A stretch of 64,000 nt of DNA, taken from contig NC_087081.1 in the NCBI RefSeq assembly GCF_026151205.1, forward strand, positions 3,663,246 to 3,727,245, in the 5' to 3' direction. The notes under the pieces are model-generated. The model searched no databases. It was not told the DNA's origin and saw only the letters and a list, made by a program, of their open reading frames with translations. The DNA comes from Bolinopsis microptera (Eukaryota > Ctenophora > Tentaculata > Lobata > Bolinopsidae). A program made the position numbers and the translations under genes. Numbering within the stretch: position 1 is the stretch's first letter; each line of letters begins with the position of its first letter. Below, one piece after another: positions 59,601 to 64,000 of this stretch.

Positions 59601-60836
59601 CTCCTTCTTCTGGTTACCCTCAGAGGTTGGTGTTTCTCTTCTAATAGTTGTTATTGTCATGGTAACACCTTCTTTTCTATCCACTTTTTAGTTGCCCCCG
59701 TAACCACCTATTATTATCATTGGTAACACCTCCTTGCTCTTTTCTCCCTTTTATAGTTGTCCTCTGATTATTGTTGCTGACTGTGTGTCTCCTCCCCCAC
59801 TCTGATTATTGTTGTCACGGTAACCTCTCTCTCTCTCCAGCTCAGTTGGTCCATCAGTCTCGGAGTACGAGAGCCCCATGAGTCCACCTACACACTTCCG
59901 GTCGGCTATTGATAACGATCGGCAAAGAAACAACCTTCAGAATAATGTATTCGATATTGACGATCTAAGTTCGGTTAGTTCTACCCTTCTTTGTTGTTAT
60001 CTTGCTTATATACCCTATAAACAGATTAAACGGATTAAACGATTCAAAAGTCAAATTACATGTCTGACCCAATACAAAAAGTAAAATTACCCAAAAGTCA
60101 AAAAGTATATATACTTTTTGATATATATATATCTGTTACCATTTTACTGACACCACGACTTCAACTTTAACAAGACTTTCCGCGAAAACCGTAAGAGACA
60201 TACTTTTGAAACATTTTTGGCTGGGTTGAATGCTTTTATGGCCTTTTGGTCATTATAAAGAAAGAAAGAATCGGCCAAGGAATAAACAATTTAGGTTCCG
60301 AAAAATGGACCCCCAGGTGGTGTCAAAATCACAAATTATGTCTCTTGACACCACTTTAGAGAAACACGGGTTCCTGCTAGTTTATACTAAGTTTCCACTT
60401 AACTACCACTTTATCACATGGTTAATGATCCTATAAATGATCAGGAGATTGTCCCCTTATCTCCCTGTTCCTACCCTCATGCCTGATTCACCACTTGATT
60501 AACCAGTCTCTGCACTCAGGTGGATGTACCGGAGAATGGGATGGACACGTTAGACAGAAGAGTCCAGTACAACATGCAGCCTGCTGCTGAGAATTTCTAC
60601 ACACCGTCTAGAGGACCTCCTCCTTCGGGGCCCAGTTCAGGGGCTAGGACACCACAGGGGACCAGGACACCACATGGAGTCAAGGTTAGCACGGTTTCTA
60701 CCATTTAACACTTTGTAGGATCTAGAATCTAGATTTTATAAACTATTTGTTATTTGTACGTTTGTTAAATCCGATCTAATTTCAGGTGCTGCCTACACTG
60801 CCGAAGAATCCAAATCTCCGGACATCACATTTTTAA
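38563..60836 (+). CDS. CTLD / five-Ig type I receptor with tyrosine-motif tail (24 exons)
   Basis: Exons: 38563-38620, 39484-39630, 39888-40092, 40741-40868, 41074-41160, 41845-42161, 42955-43117, 43279-43393, 43534-43694, 43983-44090, 45115-45267, 45357-45386, 45474-45640, 50445-50613, 50750-50889, 51165-51266, 52456-52613, 52888-53073, 53370-53515, 59036-59227, 59391-59625, 59841-59973, 60520-60684, 60786-60836. All 23 introns are GT-AG, and the joined frame stays open for 3,516 nt (1,171 residues) to TAA. Predicted layout: signal peptide 1-19; half-CTLD-like module 20-68; CTLD ~69-178; Ig-like domains ~180-275, 276-368, 369-460, 461-547, 570-665; membrane helix 676-697; tail 698-1171. No known family has this exact order that I can name. 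A cell-surface recognition or adhesion receptor is inferred. Exons 12 and 16 and the 3' end of exon 14 are the least certain. Confidence 0.85.
39090..39170 (+). other. possible second leader exon, out of frame with exon 2
   Basis: Starts with ATG and encodes a good leader (MSWRVDALALCLGLTLILIS, then GLDISSE). It ends TCAGAG|GTATTT, like the TCAGAGG|GTAAGT end of exon 1 but one G short. Joined to exon 2 it gives a stop in the third codon (ATG GTT TGA). It could be a decayed duplicate of exon 1 or serve another transcript. Confidence 0.4.
39484..39630 (+). CDS. receptor exon 2: half CTLD-like module
   Basis: 49 codons, phase 1 at both ends. Reads INWGIKYCGAVD, PCTWNNYRAICV with Cys at 41, 55 and 64. 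The spacing resembles the C-terminal half of a C-type-lectin-like domain, without an N-terminal half. A missing upstream exon or a shortened domain would explain this. Confidence 0.7.
39756..39796 (+). repeat. duplicate of exon 2 end plus donor
   Basis: The string CTTTAGTAACCAGAGTAAGT and the GAGCTATCTG before it repeat the true exon 2 junction (39608-39636) with a few changes. It lies about 140 bp into intron 2. Confidence 0.85.
39888..40868 (+). CDS. receptor exons 3-4: C-type-lectin-like domain
   Basis: Coding parts are 39888-40092 and 40741-40868. Residues 69-178 include YYWITD, DYERGVEHCRQNNMVLATP (the helix-Cys-long-loop segment), KAWINY, and the closing EYCIKV, DKCETRLPVFC. Cysteines at 79, 101, 119, 153, 167, 175 fit the CTLD disulfide pattern. 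No EPN or QPD sugar-binding triad is seen, so calcium-dependent sugar binding is unlikely and protein binding is the better guess. Confidence 0.8.
40093..40325 (+). repeat. repeated copies of exon 3 end plus donor
   Basis: Intron 3 opens with about seven copies of ATTAATTACAAGTAAGG. The copy at 40197-40233 includes CTAAAGCTTGGATTAATTAC, which is coding sequence in exon 3. Confidence 0.9.
41074..43117 (+). CDS. receptor exons 5-7: Ig-like domains 1 and 2
   Basis: Coding parts are 41074-41160, 41845-42161 and 42955-43117. Domain 1 has Cys198, Trp210, the STLTLTE strand and Cys254 in TFTCVQ. Domain 2 has Cys293 in TVTCKF, Trp308 in RVEWSD and Cys347 in VMCTFYA. Exon 6 spans the junction of the two domains. 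The trio starts and ends in phase 1, so it forms one movable cassette. Confidence 0.82.
41286..41840. repeat. CCCCACCCTAACAATA repeat abutting an acceptor (intron 5)
   Basis: About 25 units of 16-21 bp. The array ends directly in the CCACCAG acceptor of exon 6, so the repeat supplies its pyrimidine tract. The minus strand has clustered GGGGTGGGG and TTAGGGTGGGG tracts able to form G-quadruplexes. Confidence 0.93.
42170..42738. repeat. 37-bp minisatellite in intron 6
   Basis: About 15 copies of a 37-bp unit with TTCTTTATTTATCCGTC and TTATATTATAGTTACAATG. It starts within 10 bp of the exon 6 donor. Each unit contains a pyrimidine-rich stretch followed by TATAG, an acceptor-like sequence. Confidence 0.93.
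43279..43694 (+). CDS. receptor exons 8-9: Ig-like domain 3
   Basis: Coding parts are 43279-43393 and 43534-43694. Cys387 (TTLSCDL), Trp408 (RVDW|K) and Cys442 (DTYSCRF) are the Ig core residues. The exon 8 acceptor was set at TTCTCAG|AG because the upstream ACAG gives an in-frame stop. Confidence 0.82.
43983..45267 (+). CDS. receptor exons 10-11: Ig-like domain 4
   Basis: Coding parts are 43983-44090 and 45115-45267. Cys479 (MLNCKY), Trp pair in LWWER and Cys542 (TFQCGL) form the Ig core. The intron between them carries a truncated LINE. Confidence 0.82.
44165..44925 (+). pseudogene. 5'-truncated LINE in intron 10 of the receptor
   Basis: An open frame of about 230 codons (from ~44176 to the TAA at 44856-44858) reads SLGSLLCTEKDIQRRR, AFKNFGKVWLS, LRLYDAQVVSVLIYNS, HRRHLRSILNIKWP, RWKMFGHILRS and GRPRMNLLSVL. 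This is the C-terminal part of a LINE polymerase, from a family distinct from the element at 23.2-28.7 kb. It ends in an (AAT)n tail near 44901-44916 and sits in an ATTATACATT-rich intron. It has the same orientation as the host gene and lacks catalytic motifs. Confidence 0.85.
45357..50613 (+). CDS. receptor exons 12-14: linker and Ig-like domain 5
   Basis: Coding parts are 45357-45386 (a 30-nt microexon), 45474-45640 and 50445-50613. Cys596 (VVNCSVWANPRPN), TTLTVRID and Cys643 (LKCLATSNEG) match an I-set Ig domain. The usual core Trp is absent and NIQIFVD takes its place. Exon 13 ends GATACTGAG|GTAATA, and this junction is the seed of the 32-bp array that fills the intron. The GTAGGT donor of exon 14 was chosen over an earlier GTGCGG because only it keeps the frame into the membrane exon. 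Confidence 0.78.
45615..48707 (+). repeat. 32-bp array of exon 13 end plus splice donor (~96 copies)
   Basis: The unit AACATCCAGATATTCGTGG-ATACTGAG-GTAAT consists of the last 27 bases of exon 13 plus the first five intron bases. The first copy is the coding exon end itself. Variation is low: occasional T for C, AATAT for AACAT, and a few 1-bp deletions. Because 32 is not a multiple of 3, all minus frames run open for long distances, giving false ORFs of up to 566 codons. Confidence 0.97.
48706..50053 (-). mobile_element. ORF1-only LINE-derived element inside the 32-bp array
   Basis: About 1.35 kb of unrelated sequence interrupts one array unit (left side ends GTGGATAC, right side resumes TACTGAGG, so TAC may be the target duplication). 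On the minus strand it has a leader, one complete ORF1 and a ~260-bp tail. No endonuclease or polymerase is present. Confidence 0.75.
48974..49951 (-). CDS. LINE ORF1-type protein, intact
   Basis: 325 residues from the first ATG (316 from the ATG at 49924, which starts MPLPLQNEHLD). Residues ~110-170 are a coiled coil (KIIELQEKLLSKQEED, KISDLQEKLALKKDDE), the usual multimerisation region. Residues ~200-325 look like the RNA-recognition and C-terminal part of LINE ORF1 proteins: SLIIFGIPETEENLD, LRCNRVGKD, RPVKFTLSSSDQAR, VYITPDRSAADR. Such proteins bind LINE RNA as chaperones. No frameshift or stop is present. It is antisense to the host gene, in intron 13. A broken relative is at 7801-8030. 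Confidence 0.8.
   Translation of the reverse strand: MYIFCTTCTMPLPLQNEHLDMLDDAMVMNGQFLTEYVNQIHMATNSIFKEIRIKIGAEHNDDVEFDKLNQRSVPRERLSEWLETVCCLLNDYCGPLLQSATETATDNRVFRKEKIEDANKIIELQEKLLSKQEEDMTKISDLQEKLALKKDDEIGTVKSAAQKEIKTFSSLLKNTCKNAFAPKKIQAAVKRVALEEDRSKSLIIFGIPETEENLDAKVSGILLDHLNEKPKILRCNRVGKDTSERVRPVKFTLSSSDQARTILSKTKLLRHVDGFTSVYITPDRSAADRIAYKKVVVQLLNKRTAEPDKVHVIRNFRVISSEKEP
50046..50297 (+). repeat. continuation of the 32-bp donor array
   Basis: Nearly eight further copies of the exon 13-end/donor unit after the inserted element. The array stops about 150 bp before exon 14. Confidence 0.95.
50750..50889 (+). CDS. receptor exon 15: transmembrane helix
   Basis: Encodes a Leu/Ile/Val helix (residues 676-697) ending in ICCCFCRK, then a short Glu/Lys segment. 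The Cys cluster at the inner face is a possible palmitoylation site. The basic residues after the helix support an Nout-Cin orientation. Confidence 0.88.
50890..51122. repeat. acceptor-like repeats in intron 15
   Basis: Three to four units of about 58-65 bp, each ending TTAATTAGCCCTTTTTCAG or similar, i.e. a pyrimidine tract plus AG, followed by TTTAATACCTAATTA. The last one ends CCTCTCTCAG at 51122, a usable acceptor. Confidence 0.8.
51165..53073 (+). CDS. receptor exons 16-18: tyrosine-motif cytoplasmic segment
   Basis: Coding parts are 51165-51266 (an acceptor at 51122 is an in-frame alternative adding 14 codons), 52456-52613 and 52888-53073. Residues 717-865 carry Y740 (YEDM), Y752 (YDPI), Y761 (YMEL), Y776 (YSEV), Y786 (YQRI) and Y832 (LSYQNL). 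YSEVGLMSPKYQRI is close to the ITAM spacing YxxL/I-x6-8-YxxL/I, and LSYQNL fits the ITIM consensus. YEDM fits a PI3-kinase SH2 site. Phosphorylation is inferred, not shown. Confidence 0.8.
51290..51745. repeat. ATTAAGACAAC array with inverted right arm
   Basis: About 30 units of 11-13 bp (ATTAAGACAAC) from 51340 to 51650, then reverse-complement units to 51730. Outer parts also pair: CGAACACCGATGGGACA at ~51321 and its reverse complement at ~51724. The intron could fold into a large hairpin. Confidence 0.88.
51771..51822 (+). repeat. duplicate of exon 16 end plus donor
   Basis: AAGTACGAGGATATGTACTC and the following TGAGGCTGGTACTAATGTGAGTC repeat the true exon 16 end (51231-51272) with two base changes, about 540 bp downstream and in the same orientation. 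Confidence 0.92.
51973..52446. repeat. 18-bp CACGTGA array in intron 16
   Basis: About 26 copies of AATCACGTGACTACTCCT with two CCAGACTTT variants. It runs up to the exon 17 acceptor. Each unit has the E-box CACGTG. Open frames on both strands (NHVTTP, SSHVIR repeats) are artefacts of the 18-bp period. Confidence 0.95.
53370..60836 (+). CDS. receptor exons 19-24: Pro/Ser-rich distal tail
   Basis: Coding parts are 53370-53515, 59036-59227, 59391-59625, 59841-59973, 60520-60684 and 60786-60836. Residues ~866-1171 are low-complexity, rich in Pro, Ser, Thr and Arg (SPPTARRPREYERKF, SVTPTYLTKPISLPKP, SRGPPPSGPSSG), with no folded domain seen. SH3-type PxxP stretches occur. The last codons read LPTLPKNPNLRTSHF then TAA. 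The giant 44-bp array lies between exons 19 and 20. Confidence 0.8.
53597..59054 (+). repeat. 44-bp array of exon 20 acceptor plus exon start (~120 copies)
   Basis: The unit AGTAATAAACTTTAAAACC-CTCTCAG-ATATGACACCTCCTGTTG consists of 26 intron bases up to the AG and the first 18 bases of exon 20. The last copy is the real splice site. Variants (TTTAATAATAAAC, CCCTAGTCTCAG, TTTGAAACTCTCTCAGG, ATGATACC) recur in the same order at about 54.2, 55.9, 57.0 and 57.5 kb, showing higher-order duplication. Confidence 0.97.
59640..59840 (+). repeat. intron 21 with partial copy of exon 21
   Basis: GTTGCTGACTGTGTGTCTCC followed by TCCCCCACT (59772-59801) repeats exon 21 coding sequence at 59566-59594. Intron 21 also has three spaced GGTAAC(A)CCTC motifs. 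Confidence 0.8.
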
Positions 60837-61065
60837 TTTAGTTTATATAACCAGTTTAGATTCGTCGAGTTATATATTATATTGATACAATTTATTAAGT
60901 TTTAAATCTTTAACTCTAAGCTATCAGATTTAAATTTCATATTTCTTTGATAATGCATCTTTTGCTACCAACAAGAATGACCAAACATTATGAATGGACG
61001 AGGAGCCATATTGCAGACTGTATTCCACCAGTATTCCACATTCATTATTACAGCATTAACATAAT
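60837..61065 (+). other. receptor 3' flank
   Basis: AT-rich and probably contains the 3' untranslated region. No canonical AATAAA signal was pinned down. Confidence 0.4.
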
Positions 61066-61235
61066 TATTTAATTAACAGTGGCCTGAACTGATCACATTT
61101 ATTTTTACTCCAGTTATATCGATCAAATGTGGTCATGTGTTAATCTTATGTTTTACACCAACTGTAAAGGCTTGATGACTGACGTTTGAAGTTCTTGTAT
61201 CAGACTAAGTGAATACTGCGAGCGTGCAAAGTGTA
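61066..61235 (+). repeat. dispersed repeat, uninterrupted copy (empty site)
   Basis: Matches 62078-62194 plus 62598-62665 as one continuous block, including the undisturbed TAAAGGCT site at 61165-61172. Confidence 0.88.
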
Positions 61236-61920
61236 TAATGAATTGGGAGCACATTATCCCGGGCGATCTAGCTGCTTTGTAAATCACGTGACCACTCCTA
61301 CTTATTTCCTACCTCGCTATAACCCAGATATTGGAGTCTAGAAAACTGAACCCTTTACACTTTACTGTTAACTAGTCACTGAATCTGACTAATTAATATG
61401 TCTCCTCAAGTATGAGAGCGAGAGATTATTTTAACTGATGTTCATGACTTGTTATGTATGATGAATTTTATTTTTCACAAATTTCGTAACTTGTACAATT
61501 TTACTTACTAAAGATAGAAACAAAGTAATAATAATAACCCTGTCGGTCTAGGTGACTCGCTTCTTTCCTGTGAGGAGAAAGGTGACAACACTGTGGGAAA
61601 ATGGGACAGAGAATGGAACAAAATTATTTTTCAATTTTTTTCGGAATTTTGACTTCCAGTTCCAGTACCTCAATTTGGTTTCATACCATCATAGATTAAC
61701 TGACTAATTAATGGTCTCTGGGCAGAAAGTCCGTCCAATCTGTCAAATTTGTTTTCATATATTTTCATATTTTAAAATGGGACAGAAGTTAGAAAATGTG
61801 AATTTTCGTTTTGTTAAGCTACATATAATTATAGAAAACACGTGTATAACTCTAGCGCTACAGCTGATGATAACTATGAACATTTTGTGTTCTTTGAGAT
61901 ACAGATCCACTACCTTACCC
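61236..61920. other. intergenic, nothing recognised
   Basis: AT-rich with no supported gene. Confidence 0.45.
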
Positions 61921-62194
61921 GGATGATGATTAATCACTCTACACTCGACTGTCACGTGACTTTTTAAACACTCTCTCTAGGTGGCCCTGAATGACTATTC
62001 GAAATCCTAGCCCTCTAATCTGATCCTAACCCTAACCGAATCTCTAACATGTAACAAAAGCATAGGTATGCATTTAATTATTTAATTAACAGTGACCTGA
62101 ACTGATCACTTTTATTTTTACTCCAGATTTATAACTTATATCGATCAAATGTGGTCATGTGTTAATTTTATGTTTTACACCAACTGTAAAGGCT
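61921..62194 (+). repeat. dispersed repeat family, left part of second copy
   Basis: 61925-62040 matches 8588-8700 and 62078-62194 matches 61066-61172. Confidence 0.8.
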
Positions 62195-62597
62195 GGCTCT
62201 TACTAATACTAATTCGCTCGCCCAAAAATTTCACGTGACTTTGGTTTTTATGGTTTTGCAGCCGTACAAAACGGTTTTACATAAACCCTAATTCCAACCC
62301 TAACCCTAACCATAACCCCGAAGCTAACAATAACCCTTACCACAACCCTAACCCTAACCCGAGCCCTAAGGCTAAACAATCGTATTCATGGTTTACTAGC
62401 CTGTCACGTGACCAAAACGGTTTTTTGCCCATAAATCTCCGTGGAAGAATTTTTACCCTATACGTCATGTGCAATGTGTGGTGATTCGGAATCAGCGTCA
62501 AAAAATACACCGATTTAGATCAATTTCACACCCAAAGGGCCTTTTCACAAGAATTTTCTTAAAATTTGGGCGAGCGATTTAGTAGGAGCGGTAAAAC
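62195..62597. mobile_element. 403-bp MITE with telomere-like interior, copy B
   Basis: Inserted into a repeat whose uninterrupted version is at 61066-61235, with TAAAGGCT duplicated at 62187-62194 and 62598-62605. The 8-bp duplication fits hAT-type (or other 8-bp) elements. Subterminal inverted sequences match imperfectly (GCTC.TACTAA and TCGCTCGCCCAAA on each side). The interior has CCCTAACCC words and a CTGTCACGTGACC box. No coding capacity. Confidence 0.8.
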
Positions 62598-63075
62598 TAA
62601 AGGCTTGATGACTTACGTTTGAAGTTCATGTATCAGACTAAGTGAATACTGCGAGCGTGCAAAGTGCGAGCGTGCTAAATCACTCTATGCTTTATAGTCG
62701 ATCTTTGAGATTGTTCTAAATGGCCCCCGACAGTTGAAACTAAATGAAACCAACTTCCATCGATGTATTTTCGGTTGACCATTGGTAATGGTCTGGCCCG
62801 GCGCGCGCTACTTCGCTTCGTAGCACTTGCCATCGGGCCAATATTTCGAGAAGAAAGCGGCGCGCGCTACTTCGAAGAAATTTAGACGAGTAACATTCGT
62901 CAAATTTTCGGACGCTGATTCCAAATTTCACCCCTTGACGAGATATTGCAGGCGAAAAACTGTCTCGATCACGTGATACATTATGACCGTATAAGTATAA
63001 CTATAAGGAAGTTAGTCTAATTTATCGTTAGGGTTAAGGTTTCAGCTTATGCTTTTGTAAAGGATTGGGTTACTG
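62598..63075. repeat. mosaic of dispersed repeats
   Basis: 62598-62665 completes the interrupted repeat. 62660-62760 and 62900-62940 resemble 9060-9190 in reverse complement. 62775-62910 is a GGCCCGGCGCGCG…CGGGCC hairpin unit ending in CTACTTCGAAGAAATTTAGA. 63005-63075 is the reverse complement of 8796-8862. Confidence 0.75.
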
Positions 63076-63157
63076 TTAGGCCTAGGGTTGAATTCAGGCA
63101 AAAGCCGCCGCCTAGCTGAGCAATTTGGCATTGCACTTGCAAAGATCATCTTGTAGA

Positions 63158-63237
63158 TTTATAACCTACCAGGACGCGTGCCGACTGCCGAGTTGGACTC
63201 GGAACAAATATTTTACGAGTATCACCCGTTAAAGATC
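63158..63237 (-). repeat. inverted partner of the repeat at 17578-17676
   Basis: Contains AACCTACCAGGACGCG, GCCGAGTTGGACTCGG and ATTTTACGAGTATCACCC, the reverse complement of the left copy, with ~10 extra bases. Confidence 0.8.
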
Positions 63238-63796
63238 ATCACGATTCAAATAATACAATTTAATGTATATTCAATATTATAGCCTGCCAGCAGCTTTTGC
63301 TATAAAATCAGCTAATATAATCAGCTATGAGCTAAATAAATGGAATTTGAAAAAGGTGCATAGGGAGCGTTGACATATTACGTCAATCCATTTTTATACA
63401 GCAAGTAAGAAAAGCTGTCGTTAAGCACAAAGCAGTAAAAATGTTCAAAGATGTGTTCATGATCACTATCAGTGTTTAATATCGCATATCATCTTCATCA
63501 AATGGGGTTTTGTGTATGAACTAGTTCAACGTTAAAAAATTAACTTTTAAAATTAACCAACGTTGGCCTACAAAACGTTTAAGAACTTTTCATTCACAAT
63601 CTAAAAGTAAAATTAAATACAACGTTAAAACGCTCTTCAATTTTAAACGTTGCTCATATCAATTGGTTTATCTTTTTGGGCGTTCGTGTAATGTTTTTTA
63701 TCCCAGTTTCAACGTATTTTCAGTTTCAATGAGTCAGCTAGAACATAGAAACTTAATCAGAATCTCTATTTCCAGACTTTCATAATCAATAATGAT
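63238..63796. other. intergenic, nothing recognised
   Basis: AT-rich with several AACGTT words. No gene supported. Confidence 0.45.
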
Positions 63797-63935
63797 CATT
63801 GACCATTGTTAATGATTTGGCCCGGCGCGCGATACTTCCAACTTCGTAGCTCTTGCCATCGGGCCATTTCGAGAAGAAAGCGGCGCCGCGCGCGCTACTT
63901 CGAAGAAATTTAGACGAGTAACATCCGTCAATAAT
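63797..63935 (+). repeat. GGCCCGGCGCGCG hairpin repeat, second copy
   Basis: Matches 62775-62910 including the leading GACCATTG.TAATG and the trailing CTACTTCGAAGAAATTTAGA. The CG-rich ends can pair (GGCCCG with CGGGCC). Confidence 0.85.
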
Positions 63936-64000
63936 GATCATTATGATTAGGCTCACAACAGCTGGAATAATTATAAAATAAGTTAACCTCCTTTCTGGCT

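Overview
The window is eukaryotic, most likely from an AT-rich invertebrate genome. The evidence is GT-AG introns, LINE-type retrotransposons, cut-and-paste transposon relics, long satellites and CCCTAA/TTAGGG words of the usual animal telomere type. A cnidarian or another early-branching animal would fit, but nothing here proves a taxon. I saw no rRNA, tRNA, CRISPR array or bacterial-style operon.

Two genes can be supported. On the minus strand, 12418-13599 encodes a 393-residue type I membrane protein with a Ly6/uPAR-like (three-finger) ectodomain and a tail of KDKSKE repeats. On the plus strand, 38563-60836 is a 24-exon gene that I reconstructed by hand. All junctions have GT-AG sites, and the frame stays open through 3,516 nt to one stop. 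It predicts a 1,171-residue receptor: signal peptide, half-CTLD-like module, C-type-lectin-like domain, five Ig-like domains, one membrane helix, and a tail of about 474 residues with ITAM-like and ITIM-like tyrosine motifs. Immune-type or recognition signalling is inferred from this architecture only.

The most unusual feature is inside the receptor gene. Its introns are filled with tandem repeats that repeatedly copy the gene's own splice junctions. The exon 13 end plus its GT donor is copied about 104 times (45615-50295). The exon 20 acceptor plus the first exon bases is copied about 120 times (53597-59054). Smaller duplications of exon-end/donor or acceptor-like sequence occur in at least five other introns. 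By reading frame, use of a decoy donor would end the protein before the membrane helix, and use of a decoy acceptor would remove the last ~250 residues of the tail.

Layout: 1-12.4 kb is non-coding, with a palindrome-rich CGCTA satellite (5.08-7.44 kb), a CA tract, dispersed repeats carrying telomere-like words, LINE fragments and a Harbinger-like MITE. 12.4-13.6 kb is the Ly6-like gene. 13.6-23.2 kb is intergenic with repeats and a LINE relic. 23.2-28.7 kb is a nearly full-length RTE-like LINE split by a 1.6-kb DNA transposon. 28.7-38.3 kb holds many satellites and a possible orphan promoter. 38.5-60.8 kb is the receptor gene. 60.8-64 kb is downstream sequence with a second cluster of the dispersed repeats seen near the left end.
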